Positions 34,904 to 43,283 of a stretch of 64,000 nt of DNA are shown here, piece after piece. Both the position numbers and the translations under genes were made by a program. Source of the stretch: Dysgonomonas hofstadii (lineage in GTDB: Bacteria > Bacteroidota > Bacteroidia > Bacteroidales > Dysgonomonadaceae); assembly GCF_014196915.1 (NCBI RefSeq), contig NZ_JACIEP010000010.1:126168-190167 (forward strand), written 5' to 3'. How positions within the stretch are numbered: the first letter of the stretch is position 1; each line of letters opens with the position of its first letter. The notes under the pieces are model-generated. The model was not told the origin of the DNA and did not search any database. It worked only from the letters and a program-made list of their open reading frames with translations.

Positions 34904-36550
34904 ATGAGAAACATACGATTATTATCTCTCTTTGCCATATTACTGGCTCTCGTTTCGTGCGAAAAGAAAGAGGTTGTCACCACTAATTATAATGTGATAC
35001 CGCTTCCTCAGGAGATAAGTTTAAGCGAAAATAAGCCATTCGCTCTGAAGCAATCCACTGCGATCGCTTATCCGAAAGGAAATGACAAATTGAAAGTTAA
35101 TGCGGAATTCCTGTCCGGATATATTTTTGAAACCGTTGGGATTAAACTTGCGGTGAAAGAATCGGATGGCGGGAATAACACCATAGCATTGAAAACAGGA
35201 TTAAACCACGGCAATGAAGAAGCTTACCGGATAGATGTTTCCGAAAAGGAAATTGTAATAGAAGGCGTTTCCGAAAACGGCGTGTTCTATGGCATACAGA
35301 CCTTGCGAAAATCGCTGTCTCCCGACTATAAGGGAAAAGAAGTGCATCTTCCATCCGGAATTATTTCCGATTATCCCCGCTTCGGTTATCGGGCGGCATT
35401 GTTCGATGTGGGCAGGTATTTTTTTTCCACGGATTTCATAAAAAGGTATATTGATATTCTGGCTCTGCATAATATCAACTATTTCCATTGGCATCTGACC
35501 GAAGATCAGGGATGGCGGATAGAGATAAAGAAATATCCGAAGCTGACAGAAATAGGAAGCATGAGGAAAGAAACCCTTGTCGGACATTTGAAAACAAAGC
35601 CGCATCAGTTTGATGGAACTCCGCACGGAGGTTTTTACACTCAGGAAGAAATAAAAGACATCGTGAAATATGCTCAGGACAGATATATCACCATTATTCC
35701 CGAAATAGACTTGCCGGGACATATGCTGGCAGCCCTGACTGCTTATCCCGAACTGGGATGCACAGGTGGCCCGTATGAAGTGGCTACCAAATGGGGCGTA
35801 TTTGAAGACGTGTTGTGTATGGGAAAAGAAAATACTTATCAGTTCCTGAAAGATGTATTTACTGAAGTATTAGATTTATTTCCTTCCGAATATATTCATA
35901 TCGGCGGCGATGAATGCCCGAAAACACGCTGGCAGAAATGCCCTCATTGCCAGGCGATGATAAAGAAGCTTGGGCTGAAAGGCGATGGGAAACGCACTGC
36001 CGAACAAAAGCTTCAGAGCTATTCGATGGCTGAAGTAGAAAAGTTTCTCAACAGTAAAGGCCGTAGAATAATTGCATGGGAAGAAATTCTGGACGGCGGA
36101 ATAGCCGATAATCCGGTCGTGATGTCGTGGCTGAAAGAAGAAAGTGGTGCTGAAGCTGCAAAACAGGGATACGATGTGATAATGGCACCTCACAAGGAAG
36201 TGTATATCGACTACTATCAGTCGGAAGACAAGGAGAACGAACCTTTGTCCATCGGTGGTTATATTCCTTTGGAAAGGGTTTACCGTTTCGAACCTGTCCC
36301 TGCTGAACTGACCGATGAACAGAAGAAACATATTATCGGTACACAGGTGAATCTATGGACAGAATATATTTCGAAGCCTGATCATGCCGAATATATGCTG
36401 CTGCCGCGCCTGGCCGCAATCAGTGAAGTGCAATGGTCTGATCCGCAGAAGAAAGATTACGGGTCGTTCAAGAATCGTCTGACAGGTCTATTCAAATTTT
36501 ACGATCTATATAAATACAATGCCGCGAGGCATGTTTTTACACAACAGTGA
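34904..36550 (+). CDS. Beta-N-acetylhexosaminidase, GH20 lipoprotein
   Basis: This 548-residue lipoprotein (Cys19 in LVSCEKK) is a GH20 beta-hexosaminidase acting on terminal GlcNAc or GalNAc by substrate-assisted catalysis. It has an N-terminal GH20b domain (about 30-155), then the TIM barrel (YFHWHLTEDQGWRIEIKKYP; IIPEIDLPGHMLAAL) with the catalytic Asp336-Glu337 in HIGGDECPKTRW. A Trp-rich segment (VNLWTEYISKP) lies near the end. The length is complete. It belongs to the PUL and would act on glycans trimmed at the surface or in the periplasm. Confidence 0.95.
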   Translation: MRNIRLLSLFAILLALVSCEKKEVVTTNYNVIPLPQEISLSENKPFALKQSTAIAYPKGNDKLKVNAEFLSGYIFETVGIKLAVKESDGGNNTIALKTGLNHGNEEAYRIDVSEKEIVIEGVSENGVFYGIQTLRKSLSPDYKGKEVHLPSGIISDYPRFGYRAALFDVGRYFFSTDFIKRYIDILALHNINYFHWHLTEDQGWRIEIKKYPKLTEIGSMRKETLVGHLKTKPHQFDGTPHGGFYTQEEIKDIVKYAQDRYITIIPEIDLPGHMLAALTAYPELGCTGGPYEVATKWGVFEDVLCMGKENTYQFLKDVFTEVLDLFPSEYIHIGGDECPKTRWQKCPHCQAMIKKLGLKGDGKRTAEQKLQSYSMAEVEKFLNSKGRRIIAWEEILDGGIADNPVVMSWLKEESGAEAAKQGYDVIMAPHKEVYIDYYQSEDKENEPLSIGGYIPLERVYRFEPVPAELTDEQKKHIIGTQVNLWTEYISKPDHAEYMLLPRLAAISEVQWSDPQKKDYGSFKNRLTGLFKFYDLYKYNAARHVFTQQ

Positions 36551-36592
36551 TTTTTTAATTATGGGATGGTAAGGCTGCCATGTTACCCTTTT

Positions 36593-36660
36593 TGTCATTC
36601 TGAACGGAGTGAAGAATCTCATATCTCTAAAGGAGATTCTTCACTCCGTTCAGAATGACA
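36593..36660. repeat. Dispersed palindromic repeat, copy 4
   Basis: This 68-base, nearly perfect palindrome runs from TGTCATTCTGAACGGAGTGA to CTCCGTTCAGAATGACA. It lies between the convergent GH20 and GH29 genes, where it could act as a bidirectional terminator. Confidence 0.85.
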
Positions 36661-36710
36661 ATGAGACTATGATAACTGCATTTGTAACTGTCTCATCTTC
36701 ATTTATTAAT

Positions 36711-38018
36711 CTACTTAACTTCAACCTCTATTATTGAATCTACATCATCCAGATCGCCATCGAGGATAAACATCACATAACCAGTCTCCTTATCCTTTTT
36801 CCAAACCAGTTTTGAATCGACATTTAACCATTTGGCCGATTTTATATCGGGTATATTCAGTACGATAGTCTCAGTATTTTTATCCAGAACATGTATGTAA
36901 TATGTTTTCTCTTTTTGGGTAGTGGCACCCCATGCCTGAGGTTTTACAAACCCTTGTTGTGTACCGTAAATAGTATATCCGTACTTATCCATCCATTCAC
37001 CCATCTCTTTCAGGCGGTCTACACATTCCGGCTGAATTTTACCGTTTGGCATCGGGCCTACGTTCAGCAACAGGTTTGCTCCTGTCCCGGCCGTGCGGAT
37101 AAGCAGATGTAGCAGATCTTTGGTTGGTTTATATTTATCATCGGTTATATTGAAACCCCATGTACGGTTTATTGTTTCACAGGTTTCCAGCGGCAGACGC
37201 GATACTTCCTGTCCGCTGAATCCAGATTTATTCTCTCCCGGCACATCCCGCTCAAATATCTGATAATCCTCTCCCGGGAACGGTGGCAAATGATGGTTGT
37301 TTGCGATCAGGCACTCGGGTTGCAATTTCTTTATCAGGCTGTATATTTCAGGATAGCGCCAGTCTACATGGGTAGAATGGTCAGTGCGGTTTTCATCGGC
37401 GGTCTGATCCCAGTGTCCGTCGAACCATATTCCGGCTATCGGGCCATAGTTAGTTAACAACTCGGTCAGTTGGGCTTTCATAAAATTGATATACGAATTC
37501 CAGTCACTCTTTTCAGTACGTCCTGCATTTTTACCAGTGCGTCCTGTCTCATATTGGTAGTCAGACCGCATCCAGTCGAGGGTAGAATAATAGAAGACAA
37601 GTTTTATGCCTTCTTTATGGCATTCGTCGGCAAGCTGTTTGATCAGGTCTTTTCCATAAGGAGTATTCATTATATTCCAGTCCGATTGCTTTGTGTCCCA
37701 GTTGCTGAACCCGTCATGGTGCCGCGAAGTAAAGGTTATGTATTTCATCCCCGCGTTTTTAGCTATCATCACCCACTCTTTGGCATCGAAGGCCTGAGGA
37801 TTGAAAATATTCTGTAATTTCATATAGTTCTTTCCGCTGATGGGGCGGGTATTCATCACCCATTCTCCGGCTCCGAGCACACTATAAGGACCGAAATGAA
37901 CAAACATACCAAAACGGGCATCTTCGAACCATTTAATGTCGGATTGCTTCGTTTGGATTTGGCAATTCATACTTACACAGAAAAGCAATAAAGAAAGGCT
38001 GATTATTATCTTTTTCAT
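36711..38018 (-). CDS. Alpha-L-fucosidase, GH29
   Basis: This 435-residue secreted fucosidase has a signal peptide (about 1-19, MKKIIISLSLLLFCVSMNCQ). Diagnostic motifs are RFGMFVHFGPYSVLGAGEW, FTSRHHDGFSNWDTKQSDWN and the nucleophile Asp200 in GIWFDGHWD. A small beta-sandwich lies at the C-terminus. It removes fucose from host-type or plant glycans. It is transcribed towards the GH20 gene on the opposite strand and probably belongs to the same PUL functionally. The subfamily cannot be set without a search. Confidence 0.93.
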   Translation of the reverse strand: MKKIIISLSLLLFCVSMNCQIQTKQSDIKWFEDARFGMFVHFGPYSVLGAGEWVMNTRPISGKNYMKLQNIFNPQAFDAKEWVMIAKNAGMKYITFTSRHHDGFSNWDTKQSDWNIMNTPYGKDLIKQLADECHKEGIKLVFYYSTLDWMRSDYQYETGRTGKNAGRTEKSDWNSYINFMKAQLTELLTNYGPIAGIWFDGHWDQTADENRTDHSTHVDWRYPEIYSLIKKLQPECLIANNHHLPPFPGEDYQIFERDVPGENKSGFSGQEVSRLPLETCETINRTWGFNITDDKYKPTKDLLHLLIRTAGTGANLLLNVGPMPNGKIQPECVDRLKEMGEWMDKYGYTIYGTQQGFVKPQAWGATTQKEKTYYIHVLDKNTETIVLNIPDIKSAKWLNVDSKLVWKKDKETGYVMFILDGDLDDVDSIIEVEVK

Positions 38019-38123
38019 GAGACTGTATTTAAAGTTAGGGCAATAAAGGTATGAATTTTATCATTTCCAGTGTATACATTTTCATCTTTTTCAAAGATGT
38101 TTATCTATACTATAAAAAACAGT

Positions 38124-38402
38124 ATGGAATTATTATTTTTTATCTTTCCCATTGTTGCCATCTCTGTCATTTCTCTTTGGCTGGGCAACACCCTTTCGAT
38201 AAGGTTACCTGAAATTAATCGGGTGTTTAATCGCAAGCCATTCAATTGCAGGCCATGCTTTACATTTCATTTAACATGGTTATTGTCATTGATTTACACA
38301 TTGATATCAAATGACGAATTATTTATATTCATTAGCATACTTATATCATTCGCATTGTTCTTTCTAACTAAATATATCGATAATAAAAAAATAACAAAAT
38401 GA
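38124..38402 (+). CDS. Membrane protein with CxxC, coupled to next gene
   Basis: This 92-residue hydrophobic protein has three membrane segments (about 2-22, 48-63 and 67-84). Between the first and second sits a short loop with RKPFNCRPCFTFHLTW, a CxxC motif facing one side of the membrane. The ATG at 38124 is chosen over earlier in-frame codons because the hydrophobic segment starts there. Its stop overlaps the start of the next gene (ATGA), so the two are translated together. The pair may come from a phage or mobile element. The family is unknown. Confidence 0.55.
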   Translation: MELLFFIFPIVAISVISLWLGNTLSIRLPEINRVFNRKPFNCRPCFTFHLTWLLSLIYTLISNDELFIFISILISFALFFLTKYIDNKKITK

Positions 38403-38656
38403 GCGAAATCAATCTAAAACAGGAAGTTGGACAGCTATTAGCTGAAATTGACAAAACACACCGTTACTCAATGAGCAGGATTTATAATCTCGCGAATAAT
38501 GTATTTGGTGAAAGTGAAAGCCCCCAGTCGTGTGCAAGTTGCCTGATAAGGAAGGTAAGAGAACTGAGAAGCTGGCTGGCAAAACAGGAGAATGTAGTTG
38601 AAACGGAAAAAGTCCCACAAAAGAAGAAGCGGAAAAAGAAAGAGGGAAATATATAA
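38399..38656 (+). CDS. Small protein with CxxC, translationally coupled
   Basis: This 85-residue soluble protein has an N-terminal helix, a SPQSCASCLIRKVRELRSWL segment with a CxxC pair, and a very basic tail of lysines and arginines. The overlap with the upstream stop (38399-38402) points to a functional pair. Comparable small proteins occur in Bacteroidetes phages, but I cannot name the family. A dispersed palindromic repeat lies 30 bases downstream. Confidence 0.5.
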   Translation: MSEINLKQEVGQLLAEIDKTHRYSMSRIYNLANNVFGESESPQSCASCLIRKVRELRSWLAKQENVVETEKVPQKKKRKKKEGNI

Positions 38657-38686
38657 TTTGAATAATCTAAAATATTTATTGTAACA

Positions 38687-38757
38687 TGTCAGCCTGACTG
38701 AAAGGAAGGATTTCGCATTTATAAAGGTAAGGAGATGCTTCGTTCCTCAGCATGACA
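38687..38757. repeat. Dispersed palindromic repeat, copy 5
   Basis: This 71-base, more diverged copy runs from TGTCAGCCTGACTGAAAGGA to CGTTCCTCAGCATGACA. It is the fifth in the window. Confidence 0.7.
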
Positions 38758-38877
38758 AAATAAAACAATAATTATTATCAAATACTTAAACTTATCCTGA
38801 AAATATTTACTATTTCTTTTAAACCTTTTCCTAAATGATCAGTCAAAGTAAAAGTCTCACAATTAATAATTAAGGAA

Positions 38878-39234
38878 ATGAAAAAACTGGTCGTATTATT
38901 GATGCTTACATTCTTCGTTGGTGGAAGCATATTTGCTCAACAAAGACAACGTGCCACACCTGAAGAGCGTGCAAAAAGGCAAACCGAAACTTTGGTGAAA
39001 GAACTGAGCCTGACGAAAGAGCAGGAAACGAAAGTACATGAGATTAATCTGAAATATGCGCAGCCAAAAGAAAACGCAAGCACAGACCGGGACAAGCGTC
39101 GTGAAGAAATGCGTAAATCGATGGACGAAAGGAATGCTGCTATAAAAGAGCTATTGACAGATGAGCAGAAGAAAAAATTTGAGGAGCATATAAAGAAGGC
39201 TCCTGAAGCACGTCCCAGGGGCGGTAACAGATAA
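38878..39234 (+). CDS. DUF4890 / Spy-like periplasmic stress protein
   Basis: This 118-residue exported protein has a signal peptide (1-20, ending IFAQ) and a helical, highly charged mature part (RATPEERAKRQTETLVKELS; LSLTKEQETKVHEINLKYAQ). Two LTKEQ/LTDEQ-like segments (LLTDEQKKKFEEHIKK) resemble the LTxxQ motif of Spy/CpxP chaperones and Bacteroidetes DUF4890 proteins. It may bind unfolded proteins or modulate envelope stress. It is monocistronic. Confidence 0.75.
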   Translation: MKKLVVLLMLTFFVGGSIFAQQRQRATPEERAKRQTETLVKELSLTKEQETKVHEINLKYAQPKENASTDRDKRREEMRKSMDERNAAIKELLTDEQKKKFEEHIKKAPEARPRGGNR

Positions 39235-39287
39235 GAAACAATATTAGACTGAAGGTAAAAAGTGGAGGTTATCAGAAGGGGTGGAAA

Positions 39288-40262
39288 TTATTTTTTCTGC
39301 CCTTTTTTATTTAAGAAAACCGGAGTAAGCAATGATTCCAGCGAATCGAACCGCTTGATGAACCGGAATTGTATAGCCCCCGTGTCGAAAGCCATCTTAG
39401 CCTCGTCCGAGAAAAGAATGTATACCCGGTTGTTTACAACAGACAGTCCCAGCGACCAGTTATCATGATTATACCCTGCCGAGAAACGCGGAAATACCGT
39501 AGGATATATTTTCCACTCTTCTTTTTTTCCTAATTTGTCGAAACCCTCGGCACCGAGATTAGCACCTACTGCAATCGATCCTGAAATATATACCCGTTTA
39601 TTGATAACCCATGTATAAGCGTATCCCAGGCTTACACCGATCTGTACATTTTCCATCATTTTGGCTCCGTTATTGAAAGCCAGGGTGCTGTCTGATTCTA
39701 CCTTATTGTAATAGACCCCTCCACCCAGCAGGAAACTGCCGGTCGATTTCAGTTGCCTCTGATTCTGATCGAATGCCGCCTGGTAAGAGAACCTGTTCCC
39801 GTTGAAGACGTATTGGGCAAATCCACCGTACTGTGTTAGTTTTATATCAGAAAACAGATCATACACCTCCCTTTCTCTCTCAATATAGAATCGTTTATAC
39901 CTCTGGAAAAACAGATCCATTACAAATTTGCGGCCATAGTGATGGTATTGGAAGTCTGTCGCCTTGGTATTTCCTTTTTTCTTGTCGCGCATAAAGCCAA
40001 ACCCGTACGATCCGCTGATAGAATAGCCTTTATAGGTGATACCTATCCCCAGGCCAAAAGGCGCATTGGGCCTGTAAGTTATTTCATCATCGTCACCAAA
40101 CTGGCACGACAAAGCTGTGAAGCTATCCGAAAAATAGGGACGTATAGACAGCTCATGGCTGAAAAAGCCAATGTATGTGGAATCTATTTGTGAATAACAT
40201 TTCTGGCCTGCTACCGCCAGGCAGAGAAATAATAAGATAAACAATCTGCGCCGCACAGACAT
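39288..40262 (-). CDS. DUF4421 family outer membrane protein
   Basis: This 324-residue exported protein has a signal peptide (LFILLFLCLAVAGQKCYSQ) and many alternating beta strands (YRPNAPFGLGIGITYKGYSI; GSYGFGFMRDKKKGNTKATD), as in the DUF4421 outer membrane barrel-like proteins of Bacteroidales. No function is known for this family. The C-terminus ends with a short lysine-rich tail after FRFIKRFDSLESLL. It is probably monocistronic; about 100 bases separate it from the ECF sigma factor on the same strand. Confidence 0.75.
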   Translation of the reverse strand: MSVRRRLFILLFLCLAVAGQKCYSQIDSTYIGFFSHELSIRPYFSDSFTALSCQFGDDDEITYRPNAPFGLGIGITYKGYSISGSYGFGFMRDKKKGNTKATDFQYHHYGRKFVMDLFFQRYKRFYIEREREVYDLFSDIKLTQYGGFAQYVFNGNRFSYQAAFDQNQRQLKSTGSFLLGGGVYYNKVESDSTLAFNNGAKMMENVQIGVSLGYAYTWVINKRVYISGSIAVGANLGAEGFDKLGKKEEWKIYPTVFPRFSAGYNHDNWSLGLSVVNNRVYILFSDEAKMAFDTGAIQFRFIKRFDSLESLLTPVFLNKKGQKK

Positions 40263-40360
40263 AGTTTTGATGTTAATTTAATATGAAACGGAAACCATAC
40301 AAAAATAGTATAAAAAACGTTTCGTAAAAATATACAAAATAAGTCTCGTCAACTCAATAT

Positions 40361-40960
40361 CTATTGATAGAGCAGGAATGTGAATAATATGAATCTAATC
40401 ACACCGGAGAGTACCGAACGGAGCTTAGCAAGGGAACTTTGCATCAGGTTTTTTGCTGATTGCATGTTTATCTCCATCAATATGGCTATCTCCTTATACG
40501 ATAGTTGTTCTACAAAGCGGTAGTAAATGATTTGTTGCTGGCGTGAAGATAATTTCTCGTTCAGTAATTTTACGAGTTCTTCGTTTTGTCTGATCTGTTC
40601 GTTTTCTATCAGTTCTTCTTCTACGCTGCTGTATGATAGCGACAATACATCTTCTGTAATATTCAGGCGGAACGTGTCCTGATTTTTATTCAGATGGTTA
40701 TACAAAGTATTTTTAAGTGAAACGAAGAGATAGAATTTAATATTGTTTACTTCTGCAGGGAGTCTATGCCTATTGTTGTATAGCTTTACAAACACATCGT
40801 GTATGGCATCTTCTATCAGCTCCTTGTCGGTGGTGATATGTAATCCGTACATATACATAGCTTTTGCATACTTTTTATAAATATTCTCATACGCCCCTTT
40901 CGAGCCATTTATAAAAGCAAGCCAGTTTTCAGAATCTGTTAACTGTTCTTCGTTTTGCAT
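40361..40960 (-). CDS. ECF sigma-70 factor
   Basis: This 199-residue sigma factor has region 2 (GAYENIYKKYAKAMYMYGLH; LIEDAIHDVFVKLYNNRHRL) and region 4 (LSSRQQQIIYYRFVEQLSYK, then EIAILMEINMQS). It should direct core RNA polymerase to a subset of promoters, often together with a FecR regulator in this phylum. None is adjacent; the only FecR gene is at 23.9 kb, about 16 kb away. The final 20 residues are hydrophobic (VIRFILFTFLLYQ), which is unusual for this class. A TAAGTTTG -7 box is at 40977-40984 on the minus strand. Confidence 0.92.
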   Translation of the reverse strand: MQNEEQLTDSENWLAFINGSKGAYENIYKKYAKAMYMYGLHITTDKELIEDAIHDVFVKLYNNRHRLPAEVNNIKFYLFVSLKNTLYNHLNKNQDTFRLNITEDVLSLSYSSVEEELIENEQIRQNEELVKLLNEKLSSRQQQIIYYRFVEQLSYKEIAILMEINMQSAKNLMQSSLAKLRSVLSGVIRFILFTFLLYQ

Positions 40961-41181
40961 AAACTTTGTAAATACTCAAACTTAGCTATTTTCCTATACG
41001 GACATTTAATTATAATCAGAGTGCAAGTTAGTAAAAAATATATTGTTACCAACCGGCTTTTGTTAAACTTCACAGGTTTGTAATAATCAACCGGTATAAA
41101 AAAACAGAACCATTATGCAACTTTATTTAACATATTTGCATCAATCAGATATATGGACAAATATCCTAAATCAGAAAACAT

Positions 41182-41760
41182 ATGAAAGCACTATCTACAA
41201 TTTTTATTATCTTGTTATTATTATGGGGAGTTTCTTGTTCAGACGATGATTATGCTGTTTACACATATGATGATCCTACAATCTATTCTTCGTCAAATAA
41301 GGTTTTGCTTACCGAAGTTATTCTTTTTCTAAGTCCGTATATCGAGGATGCTGGGCAGAAAAAATATATAGTGGCAGATAATCTAAGCAACTTATTCCTG
41401 ACCGTAAATAAAAGAGGCTGGCAACCTGCTGGTTCATACCAGATAGACACACTGAACCTGAAACAGAAAGAAACAGTAGGTAATTATAGGGTAACGGTAC
41501 AAAAATTGCTATATCCGTTTGCAGTAAATATCCGTGTATCGTCGGAGGGGATAAGTACAGCCGGAGAGTACTCCGATTTGCTGAATAATTACCTCAACCT
41601 TCAGCCGGGAAGCTACATTTGTAATATAGAATCGTTCGATATAAAGCTGGCTGACGGAAGATCAAAAACGGTTTATACTCCTAACCTGATCTGTCCGCTC
41701 GAAGTAAAAGAAAATTATGCCAGTGCTAATTTGGGCGAATTTGAAGTATTAGTCGACTAA
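41182..41760 (+). CDS. Lipoprotein of unknown function
   Basis: This 192-residue lipoprotein has a signal sequence and a lipobox cysteine at 20 (LLWGVSCSDDD). The mature part is largely beta-rich without enzyme motifs (VADNLSNLFLTVNKRGWQPA; GSYICNIESFDIKLADGRSK). It may sit at the cell surface. It precedes another lipoprotein gene by 16 bases, so they are likely co-transcribed. The family is not recognised. Confidence 0.65.
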   Translation: MKALSTIFIILLLLWGVSCSDDDYAVYTYDDPTIYSSSNKVLLTEVILFLSPYIEDAGQKKYIVADNLSNLFLTVNKRGWQPAGSYQIDTLNLKQKETVGNYRVTVQKLLYPFAVNIRVSSEGISTAGEYSDLLNNYLNLQPGSYICNIESFDIKLADGRSKTVYTPNLICPLEVKENYASANLGEFEVLVD

Positions 41761-41776
41761 TCTAAAAAAAGGAATT

Positions 41777-42178
41777 ATGAAAATACAATATATTATCTTA
41801 TTATGCGCCATTCTGGGATTCGTTTCTACTTCCTGCGATAATAATGCACGCGTAAGTGTTACCAACAAAGTCAGCAATGTTCGCCTCGAAAATATATCTT
41901 ACGGTGATATCTCTCTAGGGAGCAGTAAGTTGATATTTGGTGAAACCACAGGCGAAAGGACTATATCGGACAGGTGGGATGGCATAAAATTTCCAATGAA
42001 TGAGAAAGTGCAATTTTATATGGTTAGTGGAGATAATAGGGTGTTACTGATTACTAAAGAATCCTATAAATTAGATGAAGATCAGCATCTTAATATTGTG
42101 ATAGATGATGATACAGATGTGATAAATCCTGCAACTGTAAATTCGCAGTCTATGTTAAAAATGAAAGAAATAAAATAA
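41777..42178 (+). CDS. Lipoprotein of unknown function, 133 residues
   Basis: This small lipoprotein has a lipobox at 20 (VSTSCDNNAR). The mature part has alternating strands (VSNVRLENISYGDISLGSSK; WDGIKFPMNEKVQFYMVSGD) consistent with an Ig-like fold. It is in an operon with the preceding lipoprotein. A role as a paired surface complex is conceivable, but nothing in the sequence shows it. The family is not recognised. Confidence 0.6.
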   Translation: MKIQYIILLCAILGFVSTSCDNNARVSVTNKVSNVRLENISYGDISLGSSKLIFGETTGERTISDRWDGIKFPMNEKVQFYMVSGDNRVLLITKESYKLDEDQHLNIVIDDDTDVINPATVNSQSMLKMKEIK

Positions 42179-42536
42179 AAATAATCTTTTCTGTTGAACT
42201 TATTTTATATACTGTTGTTATAAGCTGTATATAAAAGTTTTGTAAAGTTTGAGTTAAAGTTATGGGAAGTCTGCGATGCGATGTCGCGGACTTTTATTTT
42301 ATACTGCGCACAATCGAGGATTGCTTGCCATCCTTTTTCCCTAAGTAAAAAAAGGATGCAAAAATGCTTTGGTGGCCCATTAGTAAAATTGAACTATTAA
42401 ATCTAGCATTAAAAATATTCTAAAAGCAGGCAAATAGTTTATGGTATCTGTTTTGAATAATTGCATTCATGGTATTGAACCTTATTTATTTTAACTTGTT
42501 AAAACTGGAGATCAAACTAAGAACAACATCAAAATC
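42179..42536. other. Intergenic region carrying a copy of the 75-base repeat
   Basis: No gene is seen. It contains the repeat at 42302-42376, of which an inverted copy lies at 6545-6619. The rest is AT-rich and should hold the promoter of the CDGSH gene. Confidence 0.5.
42302..42376 (+). repeat. 75-base dispersed repeat, copy 2
   Basis: TACTGCGCA, then TTGCCATCCTTTTT, then AAAAAAAGGATGCA and GGTGGC, in the same order as the minus strand of 6545-6619. CATCCTTTTT and AAAAAGGATG can pair into a hairpin. Confidence 0.75.
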
Positions 42537-43223
42537 ATGGAAATAAAGAACACAAAGAGAATAAAAGTTCTCGAAAACGGGCCTTATGAGGTAACCGGTG
42601 GTATTCCTTTAAATCAATTACGGTTTGTCCCTGATAGACAGGGCGTTTCAATGGCTTATGAGGAGGGATGCCGATTCCTTTTACAGGAAAAATATAATTT
42701 GTGCCGTTGTGGCAGATCGAAGAGTAAACCGTTTTGCGATGGAACTCATCTTGAAGGATTTTATGGAAAAGAAACGGCTACTCATCAGACTTACGACCAG
42801 ATGGCTGGCTTTATTGAAGGAAAACATATAAACCTGCTCGATGCTGAAAGTTTGTGTGCAGTGGCCCGTTTTTGTGATACGAATGGTACTACATGGAATC
42901 TGGTGGAAGAGAGTGAGACTGCCGAAACAAATGAGATTGTTGTCAGGCAATGTTGCGATTGTCCCAGTGGCAGACTTACGGCAGTAACAAAAGACGGAAA
43001 AGCCATAGAACCAGAACTTCCACAGGAGGTCAGTATTCTTGAAGATCCTGCAGCTGAGGTTCGCGGGCCTATATGGGTAAAGGGAGGTATATCTGTGGAA
43101 GGGGCGGACGGGCGTCCTTATCCCGTACGGAATAGGATGACATTGTGCCGTTGTGGTAAATCGAAGAATAAGCCGTTTTGTGATGGACGTCATATGCAAA
43201 ACCAGGGAGAGATTTTGGAATAA
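42537..43223 (+). CDS. CDGSH iron-sulfur protein with two CDGSH domains
   Basis: This 228-residue protein carries two CDGSH-type motifs. The first is CRCGRSKSKPFCDGTH, with ligands Cys56, Cys58, Cys67 and His71. The second is CRCGKSKNKPFCDGRH, with ligands Cys204, Cys206, Cys215 and His219. Each should bind a 2Fe-2S cluster. Between them lies a segment with VVRQCCDCPSGRLTAV, a pattern found in the divergent 4Fe-4S mono-cluster domain that often accompanies CDGSH proteins. It is probably cytoplasmic and involved in redox or cluster handling. A terminator follows, and the gene stands alone. Confidence 0.92.
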   Translation: MEIKNTKRIKVLENGPYEVTGGIPLNQLRFVPDRQGVSMAYEEGCRFLLQEKYNLCRCGRSKSKPFCDGTHLEGFYGKETATHQTYDQMAGFIEGKHINLLDAESLCAVARFCDTNGTTWNLVEESETAETNEIVVRQCCDCPSGRLTAVTKDGKAIEPELPQEVSILEDPAAEVRGPIWVKGGISVEGADGRPYPVRNRMTLCRCGKSKNKPFCDGRHMQNQGEILE

Positions 43224-43253
43224 CACATATACATTTCCAATAGGATAGGGGAG

Positions 43254-43283
43254 AGGGTGAACCGGAAATGTTCACCCTTTTAT
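43254..43283 (+). terminator. Terminator of the CDGSH gene
   Basis: AGGGTGAAC (43254-43262) pairs with GTTCACCCT (43270-43278), followed by TTTATTTT. It overlaps the stop of the antiporter gene on the other strand. Confidence 0.8.
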
